From a virus: a DNA stretch of 28,454 bases. Location: positions 1-28,454 of IMG/VR virus record IMGVR_UViG_3300021962_000496, one strand, 5' to 3'. The translations under genes were made by a program, and so were the position numbers. Of this stretch, positions 14,707 to 21,208 are shown in pieces (within the stretch, counting starts at the first letter, position 1; every line of letters begins with the position of its first letter). The notes below the pieces were generated by a model. The model did not search any database, was not told the DNA's origin, and saw only the letters and a list, made by a program, of their open reading frames with translations.

Positions 14707-15690
14707 TCATATAACATTTTCTGTTGAAAAGTTATCTACTATTGCCCCAGCATTTGCAGATGACACTGTTTTAATGATTCCAGTTTTGGTGCCTTTTGTT
14801 GGTGAAGATGGAGTAAGTGTTAGCGTTGATCCTAATTGTGTTGTAAGATTTGTATTAGAATATGCAGTTGCTGTAATAGTGTTTGATGATGTGCTAACTT
14901 TAATTGATGATGCTGTAGTAAAACTTGATGAATTATTTTGAGATGCAATCTGTAATGATGCCTGTGAAGACACTGATCCTGAAACGCTAGAATAAATAAC
15001 AAGACTGCTTGTTGTACATGTATTACAGTTACAACTATATGTAGGATTATATGATGCACAACCACAAGATACATTAGCACATGTTCCACAAGTTTCACAA
15101 CCACAAGCAGATGTTCTACAAGTATTTGTTACGGTAGTAGGTGTTCCTGGACCACAACCATCATCAGTAAAATTACTAAAACATTGACCAAAAAAACTAC
15201 TATAATAGCAACCACTTGGACATGTATAAACCGTACTTGTTCCACACGCAGCATTTTGGCATGAATAATATAAGGCACATGCACAATATGTACATGATTG
15301 ACAACTATTATATGATGCACAATCGCCACCACAAGTTTGGCAGTTACAACTTGTACTTGCATAATTAACAGAACTTGCCCACCATGAGTTTGCATCTGTT
15401 ACCCAAAATGCAACTCCTGGACCACCATTTGTTATATCGGCAGAAACAATAACGTTTTGTGCTCCAACATCTAATGTTGCTAATGGGTAAGTACTTCCAG
15501 AATCTGAAGATGTTGCTTGGTTAGAAGAAATTGACCAAGTTCCACGAAGAACAGACCATAAATATCCTGAACTTGAAGTTCCTAAAGAACCATCTGATCT
15601 ATTAAATGTATCTGTAATTATTCTTTTTGCATTAGCCATCATTCCATAGGCTTTTGCTGCTGCTCCCGCGATTGATGAAAGAATTGGCAT
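14707..15690 (-). CDS. Cysteine-rich jelly-roll tail protein
   Basis: A 327-residue protein. Residues 23-112 (ITDTFNRSDGSLG, YLWSVLRGTWSISSNQATS, VIVSADITNGGPGVAFWV) look like half of a concanavalin-like jelly roll, and residues 228-327 look like the remaining strands (LVIYSSVSGSVSSQASLQIAS, ITATAYSNTNL). Between them, residues 115-225 hold 24 cysteines in patterns such as CNCQTC, CQSCTYCAC, CGCETCGTC and CNCNTC. An inserted disulfide- or metal-rich knob in an adhesin-like domain is the simplest reading. It was probably built by repeat growth of CxC/CxxC units. It sits among fibre genes, so a virion surface role is likely. Confidence 0.7.
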   Translation of the reverse strand: MPILSSIAGAAAKAYGMMANAKRIITDTFNRSDGSLGTSSSGYLWSVLRGTWSISSNQATSSDSGSTYPLATLDVGAQNVIVSADITNGGPGVAFWVTDANSWWASSVNYASTSCNCQTCGGDCASYNSCQSCTYCACALYYSCQNAACGTSTVYTCPSGCYYSSFFGQCFSNFTDDGCGPGTPTTVTNTCRTSACGCETCGTCANVSCGCASYNPTYSCNCNTCTTSSLVIYSSVSGSVSSQASLQIASQNNSSSFTTASSIKVSTSSNTITATAYSNTNLTTQLGSTLTLTPSSPTKGTKTGIIKTVSSANAGAIVDNFSTENVI

Positions 15691-15696
15691 TAGATA

Positions 15697-16530
15697 TTAA
15701 GCAAATCTTGTTTGGGATGCCAGAACTGTAAACGCTGCGCTTCCTGTTTTAATTACTGTATAGGAATAAGAGTCAATAGAACTGGTATTGCCAGACGAAG
15801 GTGCTGTTCCTCCCTGCCATTTTGGTGTAACTGATGATCCATCAATTGTTAATGTTGAATGATAATATGCTGTTGCACCATTTGTTACTAAAAATACAAC
15901 TGTAAGCGCATCTCCAGTGTTTAGTAGTGAGTCAAGAGTTGTGCTTCCGTCACCTCTTATGTTTAATGTAAAATTACCACTTGCATTAGTTGTGTAGTAT
16001 AAAACACTTTGTGTAACAACATCAAAATTATGAGTTGCGCTTCCTGCTGCTGTTGCAGAAATTGTAACCTTTTCTCTTGGTGAAACAAGAAATGAACGAT
16101 TTAATGTTGGGGTAGTTCCAAAAACTAATGCACCAGAACCAGTAGTAGATCCAGTAATCTGTGAAGTAGATACAGTTGGAGCAGACCATTTTAGTCCATA
16201 TGTTGTATTTGTACTATCAGCAGTAAGAACATGTCCATCGCTACCCACTGTTAAGTTATCAACAGTATTATCTGCTGTTGCAACAATTAAATCTCCTTTT
16301 GCATCAACTACTGTTTGTAAAACAGCACTATCTAAATCAACATTGATTGCAGCAATATCATCTTCAATTGCAGCAATGTAACTTGTTATACCTGCAGTAG
16401 GTGTTGATTCTGGCTCAGTATCTTGTCCCCAGTGATAGTACTTAAGTGCAACCTGTATGTCTGCTGCATCTGCCATTTCTGGAACTTTTGCAAGGGGATA
16501 TTTATTACTACCAATATTTGTGGCTGCCAT
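15697..16530 (-). CDS. Tail-fibre-type protein
   Basis: A 277-residue protein. Residues about 5-60 (YPLAKVPEMADAADIQVALKYYHWG, then AIEDDIAAINVDLDSAVL) form a short helical stalk. VVDAKGDLIVATADNTVDNL...GLKWSAP (74-118) is the same module as in the 615-residue fibre. GSGALVFGTTPTL (130-143) is also shared with that protein (GTGALVFANTPTL). The last 110 residues form a different beta-rich tip (LYYTTNASGNFTLNIRGDG, ALTVVFLVTNGATAYYHSTLTIDG). TATAAT lies eight bases upstream of the ATG without a clear ribosome site, close to the leaderless geometry seen elsewhere. Confidence 0.75.
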   Translation of the reverse strand: MAATNIGSNKYPLAKVPEMADAADIQVALKYYHWGQDTEPESTPTAGITSYIAAIEDDIAAINVDLDSAVLQTVVDAKGDLIVATADNTVDNLTVGSDGHVLTADSTNTTYGLKWSAPTVSTSQITGSTTGSGALVFGTTPTLNRSFLVSPREKVTISATAAGSATHNFDVVTQSVLYYTTNASGNFTLNIRGDGSTTLDSLLNTGDALTVVFLVTNGATAYYHSTLTIDGSSVTPKWQGGTAPSSGNTSSIDSYSYTVIKTGSAAFTVLASQTRFA

Positions 16531-16555
16531 AATTAATAATTATAACACAAAGTTA

Positions 16556-17101
16556 TTACAAAACGCCGTTTGAATTGTCTTGACCAATGCTAATAGAAAG
16601 CATTACATCATAGTCACCAGAAAGGTTTGTCCAAGACCCACTTAGTGCTTTTGCCTTAATTGAAAAAGAAAGATCCGTACCAGATAGTGTTGGTTCTGTA
16701 ACTACAGAGGCAATAACGTCAGTTGTTCCTATAATATTATGTTGTACTATAAAGCCATCAGTTGTTTCAGTTATTCCAAACATATCAAAAATATCATATG
16801 TAAAGTTTGCATTTCCTGAAGCAAAAGTAACGCCTTCAACTACATTATATGTTGTTGGAGCAAACTTGCCAACTAATGTCCATGCTGAGTCAATATACTG
16901 ATACAGGTAAGAACTAGAAACATCTAAATATAAATCGTTTGCTAGTGGAGTTTCTGAAATTGTTGAACCACTTGGCAACCCAGTTCCAACGAATTGTTTG
17001 CTTCCTCTTGTACCAGTTTGTCCAATATCAACTGATACAGTAATTTCTTCTACTGGGCCATAAACAGAAAGTTCAGGATCAAGAACAACTACTTCTGGCA
17101 T
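16556..17101 (-). CDS. Tail/structural protein with beta-rich C-terminus
   Basis: A 181-residue protein: EEITVSVDIGQTGTRGSKQFVGTG near the N-terminus, then an ANDLYLDVSSSYLYQYIDSAWTLVG stretch of the form found after collagen-like or GDKG segments in fibres, and a C-terminal beta domain (GFIVQHNIIGTTDVIASVVTEP). GQTGTRG may be a vestige of a collagen-like stretch. The ATG overlaps the upstream stop as TAATG at 17101, so it is coupled to the beta-sandwich gene. Confidence 0.7.
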   Translation of the reverse strand: MPEVVVLDPELSVYGPVEEITVSVDIGQTGTRGSKQFVGTGLPSGSTISETPLANDLYLDVSSSYLYQYIDSAWTLVGKFAPTTYNVVEGVTFASGNANFTYDIFDMFGITETTDGFIVQHNIIGTTDVIASVVTEPTLSGTDLSFSIKAKALSGSWTNLSGDYDVMLSISIGQDNSNGVL

Positions 17102-17493
17102 TAAACTGCTCCAGTAACATCATCTTGAACAGTAATTGTTCCAGTTAATAAAGTATATCTAAGTGCTCCACCATTATAAATTTCAACATCATAATAGTAG
17201 GTTGATCCGCCTTCCAAATCTCTTCCACCATCTGGAGTAATAGTACAAACTATTGTATTATTTCCAGTGTCAATAGATGCAGACAGATCGGAAGATCCAC
17301 TTGATGTCAATACTAAACCTCTATCACTACCTCTAGCATCTGCTATTGTAAAAATTGCATCTCTTGTTGGAGAAGTTGTTTGTTTGTATGGAGATAGATC
17401 AAATGCTGCTCCTGTAGAATCTTTTGGAGATATAACAAATTTAAATGTGTCTCCACGATAATAGTCAAAGTTATAAGTGCCTGGAAATGCCAT
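17101..17493 (-). CDS. Tail/baseplate beta-sandwich protein (paralog 2 of 3)
   Basis: A 130-residue protein: YNFDYYRGDTFKFVISPKDSTG, an ATRDAIFTIADA-like middle, and STYYYDVEIYNGGALRYTLLTGTITVQDDVT at the end. This matches the layout of the 12021-12422 and 18329-18715 proteins. Paralogs of one tail-tip sandwich in three neighbouring operons suggest they build related parts of one baseplate or tip, each with its own partner gene downstream. The start is leaderless by position (TATAAT, six-base gap). Confidence 0.65.
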   Translation of the reverse strand: MAFPGTYNFDYYRGDTFKFVISPKDSTGAAFDLSPYKQTTSPTRDAIFTIADARGSDRGLVLTSSGSSDLSASIDTGNNTIVCTITPDGGRDLEGGSTYYYDVEIYNGGALRYTLLTGTITVQDDVTGAV

Positions 17494-17499
17494 GTATTT

Positions 17500-17508
17500 A
17501 TTATACCA
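17500..17508 (-). promoter_or_regulatory. Extended -10 promoter, leaderless start for the 17101-17493 gene
   Basis: TGGTATAAT on the minus strand, six bases before the ATG at 17493, no ribosome site. It lies in the 15-base gap after the collagen-like gene. Confidence 0.6.
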
Positions 17509-18243
17509 CTAAGAAATGTGAATTAAGAAAGATTTGATTTTTACAGCAGAATCTAGGTCAGTCCTTATTTGTGGAATTATATTTCCTCTTTTCATCTTTT
17601 CGTTTAAGATATGCATTGTTTGAGTAATTGAAAAATCATATATGTATTTGTATTTTAAATTTGCTATAAACTGAGATATATTTAAAGCGGGATAAGAGTA
17701 TGTCCTTAACCAAACTTCTGTATTATTATCAAATGTTTCTAGTTCAAAATCATAAGTAATATCTATTTTTGTTCCAATATCTAATTGTTTAAAATTTAAT
17801 TTTTGTGTTTCAGTATTCCATAAACTTACCTTACCAATTGGCAAATATTTTTCTGTTGTAGATCCTTTTGCATCATTTAACAAATCTACCCAACCATCAT
17901 CACCTTTATCCAAACCTAAATATACTTGTTTTTGTTCTAAATTTTCATAATATGCCCAACCAAAATTTGTTGATTGTATTTCTGAGCCTTCTTTTGTTAT
18001 ATATAACGTTTGTCCTGCTGGCCCTCTTTCACCCTTTGGACCACGATCTCCAGGATCTCCTTTATCGCCCTTTGGACCCCTTTCTCCCTGACTTCCAGGG
18101 GGTCCTTGAGGTCCTGGTGGCCCCACCAAAATTTTGTAGTCTATATCAGGCGCAGGAGGCGTTTTTTCTTCTTCTGCTACTTTTCCATAAGAAAGTTTGC
18201 TTTTGCTATTTCCTGGAATTTCTGCTTTACGACTGACGCTCAT
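17509..18243 (-). CDS. Collagen-like fibre protein
   Basis: A 244-residue protein. Residues 41-79 are 13 uninterrupted Gly-X-Y triplets (GPPGPQGPPG, then GERGPKGDKGDPGDRGPK), able to form a short collagen triple helix. Residues 80-120 (LYITKEGSEIQSTNFGWAYYENLEQKQVYLGLDKGDDGWVDL) form a beta segment, and the C-terminal 120 residues are mixed (a globular head with no family I recognise). Several Y positions are proline (GPP twice, GDP), where prolyl 4-hydroxylases act in animal collagen. Its ATG overlaps the stop of a 29-residue gene (TAATG), making a tightly coupled three-gene cassette. Confidence 0.8.
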   Translation of the reverse strand: MSVSRKAEIPGNSKSKLSYGKVAEEEKTPPAPDIDYKILVGPPGPQGPPGSQGERGPKGDKGDPGDRGPKGERGPAGQTLYITKEGSEIQSTNFGWAYYENLEQKQVYLGLDKGDDGWVDLLNDAKGSTTEKYLPIGKVSLWNTETQKLNFKQLDIGTKIDITYDFELETFDNNTEVWLRTYSYPALNISQFIANLKYKYIYDFSITQTMHILNEKMKRGNIIPQIRTDLDSAVKIKSFLIHIS

Positions 18244-18332
18244 TATTCACCAGTTTTAATTATAAATGTTTTGTCGTCAACCTTTATAACTTTTGCTGGT
18301 GTTACGGCGGGGGAGGTAATTTTAATTATCAT
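18243..18332 (-). CDS. 29-residue coupled microprotein
   Basis: ATG 18332 to TAA 18243. The protein is MIIKITSPAVTPAKVIKVDD plus nine residues. It starts with an ATGA overlap on the upstream stop and ends with a TAATG overlap onto the collagen-like gene, which is good evidence that it is translated. Alternating hydrophobic residues suggest two beta strands. Its function is unknown; a small structural piece or simply a translational bridge. Confidence 0.6.
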   Translation of the reverse strand: MIIKITSPAVTPAKVIKVDDKTFIIKTGE

Positions 18333-18715
18333 AGTCCACCTGGAGTTATATCGCTATAAACACTAATAGTTCCAATAATTGGAGTCCAAACAACATCATC
18401 GTCAGTTACTATTTGAATATCAAATGGTAGATTTGCTACAACTGATCTATATCCATTGCCCCAGAATGTTGTTAAATCTGGCGGGGCAGTAACAATAACA
18501 TAACCATCATATTTAGTAACAGTTAGTTCATCTAGTGTATCTCCAGCAGAATCATAAGATGTTGCCGAAAATGTCCAATTGTCGATATCAATTGTTGTTG
18601 TTTCATTATCTTCTAAAAAATCTACCCGTAGAGTTGCGGTGTCGCCACGAACCACTTTCCATTTAATGTTTATAGGTTCTGCGCCAACTTGCTCAATAGA
18701 AGATATCGTGCTCAT
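18329..18715 (-). CDS. Tail/baseplate beta-sandwich protein (paralog 3 of 3)
   Basis: 128 residues from the ATG at 18715 (STISSIEQVGAEPINIKWKV). The open frame runs on to 18772, but the extra 19 residues have no ribosome site, and an extended -10 (TGTTATAAT) ends seven bases before the chosen ATG. Features shared with its two paralogs are IKWKVVRGDTATLRVDFLEDN, LPFDIQIVTDDDVVW and GTISVYSDITPGG. It is the first gene of the cassette sandwich - 29-residue protein - collagen-like protein, the genes linked by overlapping stop/start codons. Confidence 0.65.
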   Translation of the reverse strand: MSTISSIEQVGAEPINIKWKVVRGDTATLRVDFLEDNETTTIDIDNWTFSATSYDSAGDTLDELTVTKYDGYVIVTAPPDLTTFWGNGYRSVVANLPFDIQIVTDDDVVWTPIIGTISVYSDITPGGL

Positions 18716-18722
18716 AGGTAAA

Positions 18723-18731
18723 ATTATAACA
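18723..18731 (-). promoter_or_regulatory. Extended -10 promoter upstream of the sandwich/collagen cassette
   Basis: TGTTATAAT on the minus strand. Seven bases separate it from the ATG at 18715, one more than in the nine cases with a six-base gap. Confidence 0.5.
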
Positions 18732-18765
18732 CAATAATCAATTTTTCTAGCCAGAGAGAGGAAAC

Positions 18766-18794
18766 TTGACAAACTTAAAAACCTCTGATATACT
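18766..18794 (+). promoter_or_regulatory. Strong plus-strand promoter reading through an antisense region
   Basis: TTGACA (18766-18771), 17 bases, TATACT (18789-18794). It resembles the lysozyme promoter. The first plus-strand gene downstream starts at 19107, so the transcript would first run about 300 bases antisense to the minus-strand membrane-protein gene. Confidence 0.65.
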
Positions 18795-18795
18795 T

Positions 18796-18872
18796 AAAAT
18801 ATATATAATATAAAAGATATATATTATAGTTATTATATATAATATACTCTATATAAATATATATTATATATA
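18796..18872. other. Nearly pure A/T tract with nested palindromes
   Basis: About 77 bases made almost only of A and T, with repeated ATATATAT and TTATATATAA palindromes. It starts at the transcription start of the promoter at 18789 and follows the stop of the minus-strand membrane-protein gene. It could be an easily melted site, a terminator region, or an intrinsically bent protein-binding site. Confidence 0.5.
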
Positions 18873-18876
18873 TAGA

Positions 18877-19071
18877 TTACTTATTTAGCAAATGATCGTA
18901 AATTAAGTTAACTCGTTCCTCAAGTCTATTGACCTGATCCTTTAAACTTGATCCAGAATTCGGGCGGAGTTCAGAAAGATAATGTTTTACAAGCCACTTG
19001 ATTCCTCCAGCAACTAGTGCTACAATTGATAGCGCTGTAAGAATTAGGCCTAACCAATCTTGGACTGACAT
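18877..19071 (-). CDS. Small membrane protein with coiled coil, holin-like
   Basis: A 64-residue protein with one transmembrane segment (LGLILTALSIVALVAGGIKWLV, about 7-28), a short basic/polar linker, then a heptad-like helix (SSLKDQVNRLEERVNLIYDHLL, 41-62). The LKPNSGSSLKDQVNRLEERV-type ending is familiar from actinobacteriophage membrane proteins. A holin or a holin-associated lysis protein is plausible by size and topology, but it is 6 kb away from the lysozyme gene. No ribosome site is clear; TAAAAT lies ten bases upstream of the ATG. Confidence 0.6.
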   Translation of the reverse strand: MSVQDWLGLILTALSIVALVAGGIKWLVKHYLSELRPNSGSSLKDQVNRLEERVNLIYDHLLNK

Positions 19072-19106
19072 GATAAGATTAATTTTATCACATTTTTAGG
19101 AGTGTT

Positions 19107-19868
19107 TTGAAAAAAGAAATTCTGGATACCATTGCGTACTCCCAAAAGTTAATAGTCTCGCCAGATATCGATGGCTTCATGTCGGCAAAGTTATTGTGGA
19201 AATATAATGGCTCGTCAGTCGTTGGGACATATGATAAAAATCTTTTACTTCTCGCTGACGGCATAGATCCAAAAGATTGTTTGTTTGTTGATTGCGATAT
19301 GAACTCTCCAGATTATGTATCAATCGGAAATCACATGCGACTTATGGAAGACAATATTTCAGTCGAATCGTTTAATCCAAATACGCATTACAAAGTCAAG
19401 CAATATAATCAAAAGTTTCCATTCGCAACGTGTTATCTTCTAGCGTTTGCAATAGAGCCTGAAACATCTCTATCTGACAACCTAAGCATGGCATACGCAG
19501 ATTCGACTTACAAAAACAAAGTCGATTATAGCGAAAACATGCAACATTGGTCAATATTGATGGATTGTCCACAAACTCAATTTGTTATGAACAATGATAT
19601 CCACAAATCTGTGGAAAAACATATGGCTCATATGGAAAGTAAACAGAGTTTCGTCTCAAGACGATTAGGCAAAGAAAAGTATATCGATCAAATGAACCAC
19701 ACTTTAAAATCCCAGGGGATAGAAATCGAACTAACCAGGGGATACAAATACCAAACAGGCCTGATAGACAAAACAACCTGTATAAGATATAATAAAGATA
19801 TCATGTCATATGCAGAAGTATACGGTGGAGAATATAGTGTTACATATAAGGATGAAGTAGAATGGTAG
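19107..19868 (+). CDS. DHH-phosphoesterase-like protein with altered motif
   Basis: 253 residues from a TTG at 19107, which has AGGAG close upstream; no in-frame ATG lies near. LIVSPDIDGFMSAKLLWKY (16-33) matches motif I of the DHH superfamily (D-x-D-G-x-x-S/A), LFVDCDMN (59-66) matches motif II, and SIGNHMRLM (72-80) stands where the name-giving D-H-H is found, here G-N-H. DHH proteins are Mn2+-dependent phosphodiesterases acting on small nucleotides, single-stranded DNA or RNA. The changed third motif may reduce catalysis or change metal use. The C-terminal half has no motif I know. It leads a plus-strand group with the zinc-ribbon gene (7-base overlap). The family call is by motif reading only. 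Confidence 0.5.
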   Translation: MKKEILDTIAYSQKLIVSPDIDGFMSAKLLWKYNGSSVVGTYDKNLLLLADGIDPKDCLFVDCDMNSPDYVSIGNHMRLMEDNISVESFNPNTHYKVKQYNQKFPFATCYLLAFAIEPETSLSDNLSMAYADSTYKNKVDYSENMQHWSILMDCPQTQFVMNNDIHKSVEKHMAHMESKQSFVSRRLGKEKYIDQMNHTLKSQGIEIELTRGYKYQTGLIDKTTCIRYNKDIMSYAEVYGGEYSVTYKDEVEW

Positions 19869-20026
19869 AGTTTGAGCCAAGCACAGAACTTGGTCGTACC
19901 CGCTTAGAAATCTGTATGAAGTGTCCTTGGTTACGAAAAGATGCAATGTCTTGCAGACAATGTGGATGTGGAGTAAACCTTAAAGTAGATAAACCGCAAA
20001 ATTATTGTCCGATTGGAAGATGGTGA
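19862..20026 (+). CDS. Zinc-ribbon-like microprotein
   Basis: 54 residues, ATG 19862 to TGA 20026, overlapping the DHH-like gene by seven bases. ICMKCPWLRK, SCRQCGCGVNLK and YCPIGRW give the same cysteine scheme and C-terminal CPxxxW as the 77-residue minus-strand protein at 14211-14444, so the two are likely paralogs on opposite strands. Six cysteines could bind zinc. No function is known to me. Confidence 0.7.
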   Translation: MVEFEPSTELGRTRLEICMKCPWLRKDAMSCRQCGCGVNLKVDKPQNYCPIGRW

Positions 20027-20029
20027 AAT

Positions 20030-20212
20030 ATGGATAAAGACAATTTTATAGACATAGTATTTAATTCATTTAATGAAGATAATTTGAAAATGTGCAAACA
20101 ATCTGGAATGACAGAAGATGAAGCATATGCAAAAATGAATGAAAGCGCACCTAGTTTGTTGTTTTTACTATCAAATGCATATGACAAACTTATTGAGGCT
20201 AAAGTTCTTTAA
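20030..20212 (+). CDS. Small acidic protein of unknown function
   Basis: A 60-residue, helix-rich protein (MDKDNFIDIVFNSFNEDNLK, MTEDEAYAKMNES). It starts three bases after the zinc-ribbon stop. It converges with the minus-strand gene ending at 20199, with a 14-base tail-to-tail overlap and no terminator visible there. Family not recognised. Confidence 0.55.
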   Translation: MDKDNFIDIVFNSFNEDNLKMCKQSGMTEDEAYAKMNESAPSLLFLLSNAYDKLIEAKVL

Positions 20213-20393
20213 CTAGTTCTACCAATAAAGATTTAGTGCGATCTAACTTTTTTTCTGCCTCGTCAATTTTCTCTTCATACCATAAATTGCCATAAGCATC
20301 GTCTTCGATTTGTTTGGCTATTTGTAATTCTGAAATTTTTATTTCAAGGTTATCTAGGGTCTTGAGGAGATAGTATATCTTCGCTAGTTTCAT
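20199..20393 (-). CDS. Small coiled-coil protein
   Basis: 64 residues from ATG 20393 (MKLAKIYYLLKTLDNLEIKI...); a GTG at 20420 is an alternative start. Regular leucine/isoleucine spacing and alternating charges suggest one long coiled coil. It overlaps the preceding small gene by 44 bases in another frame, which is large and lowers confidence. Confidence 0.45.
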   Translation of the reverse strand: MKLAKIYYLLKTLDNLEIKISELQIAKQIEDDAYGNLWYEEKIDEAEKKLDRTKSLLVELVKEL

Positions 20394-20502
20394 CTTTACA
20401 CCCGCAATTATCGCAAACACATTCTTTAAACATTTTTAGTGCCAAAGACTCATCTTCCTCATCAAAGTTAACCCATGCCTCAAAATTATCTAATATGCCC
20501 AT
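20350..20502 (-). CDS. Acidic cysteine-containing microprotein
   Basis: 50 residues, ATG 20502 (immediately after the upstream TAA) to TAA 20350. The first half is acidic (NFDEEDESLAL); the middle has CVCDNCGC, a tight CxCxxCxC cluster likely to bind metal. TAA and ATG of neighbouring genes abut, supporting coupled translation with the 57-residue gene upstream. Confidence 0.55.
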   Translation of the reverse strand: MGILDNFEAWVNFDEEDESLALKMFKECVCDNCGCKDETSEDILSPQDPR

Positions 20503-20676
20503 TTAAATTGACCACCAAACTGTAGGATTTTTATATTCTCTGCTATACACATTAAGTTCTTTTTGATGTTTCTTGTGCATTTGTCTCCAAGCAAGCCATT
20601 TTGTTTTATGGGTTGGCTGATCACAATGTCTACAAATGAAGTCTTTGGTTTCTTCGTATATGTGTTGACAGAGCAT
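20503..20676 (-). CDS. Small HNH/zinc-finger-like protein
   Basis: 57 residues from ATG 20676; the longer open frame starts at a TTG without support, while TATAAT ends six bases before this ATG. C3, then FICRHCDQPTHKTKWLAWRQMHKKHQKE, give a CxxC followed by spaced histidines, which may form a zinc finger. It is basic, so nucleic-acid binding is possible. It is the first gene of a three-gene minus-strand group. Confidence 0.55.
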   Translation of the reverse strand: MLCQHIYEETKDFICRHCDQPTHKTKWLAWRQMHKKHQKELNVYSREYKNPTVWWSI

Positions 20677-20682
20677 AGATCT

Positions 20683-20688
20683 ATTATA
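20683..20688 (-). promoter_or_regulatory. -10 element, leaderless start for the 20503-20676 gene
   Basis: TATAAT on the minus strand, six bases before the ATG at 20676, preceded by GGG as at 1876. No ribosome site and no clear -35. Confidence 0.5.
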
Positions 20689-20763
20689 CCCTGGAAAATC
20701 TGAAAAATTTTGGATTTGAGAAAATCTGAATATTTTGTAAAGATGTACGATACGCAATTTTAA

Positions 20764-20818
20764 AAAAATAAATAAAAAAAATTAGTGAGCACACTATCTG
20801 CTAAAGATCGTGCCCACT
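20764..20818 (-). terminator. Intrinsic terminator of the minus-strand early operon
   Basis: AGTGGGCAC (20818 to 20810) pairs with GTGCTCACT (20792 to 20784) with a single G-U pair; inside, ATCT/AGAT adds an inner stem. On the minus strand a long T-rich run (AATTTTTTTTATTTATTTTTTT-like, 20764-20783) follows. It lies 38 bases beyond the stop of the 20856-21008 gene. This is the clearest terminator in the window. Confidence 0.8.
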
Positions 20819-20855
20819 ATGCATGGCCTTTTTATTTTTGACTATGCACCGTCAC

Positions 20856-21008
20856 TTAGTAATAACACTGGCACACAGCACTATGGTTTTGTTTCCATAG
20901 TTCTAGCGCATCTTCCTGTAGTGATTCAGGAATACCCTCCATATACTTGTGTAATGGTAGAGGATATCGCTCTACTAAATCAATGTAAAGATTTTTCATG
21001 TTACTCAT
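20856..21008 (-). CDS. 50-residue protein of unknown function
   Basis: ATG 21008 (ATGA overlap with the upstream stop) to TAA 20856. The sequence (NLYIDLVERYPLPLHKYMEG, ESLQEDALELWKQNH, AVCQCYY) looks like a small helical protein with a C-x-C near the end. Its coupling to the upstream gene and the terminator just downstream support it as the last gene of the operon. Confidence 0.6.
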   Translation of the reverse strand: MSNMKNLYIDLVERYPLPLHKYMEGIPESLQEDALELWKQNHSAVCQCYY

Positions 21009-21208
21009 TTAGTAACTCCTATTCTTTTGTTAAATGCTTCTAACTCTTCTGGAGTCATAGCAGCGAGTTTTGCTTTTGCTCTAGCAATACCCTCACGGAT
21101 TTCTTTTTTTCTTTCATCAGAGAGTAAATCTCCTTGATACCCACGAGTCTTTCGCTCGTATGGCAAATCGTAATCCATAAATCTAAACTCATCATTTATA
21201 TAACTCAT
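21005..21208 (-). CDS. Small charged helical protein
   Basis: 67 residues. The first part (INDEFRFMDYDLPYERKTRG) is acidic/aromatic; the second (SDERKKEIREGIARAKAKLAAMTPEELEAFNKRIG) is a strongly helical, charged segment. Its ATG directly abuts the stop of the 38-residue gene, and its stop overlaps the next gene as ATGA. Family not recognised. Confidence 0.6.
   Translation of the reverse strand: MSYINDEFRFMDYDLPYERKTRGYQGDLLSDERKKEIREGIARAKAKLAAMTPEELEAFNKRIGVTK

Noticed and set aside
14832-15395. Two other-frame ORFs within the cysteine-rich tail gene
   Set aside because: They are shadows of the TGT/TGC-rich coding region (His/Val-rich products), without ribosome sites.
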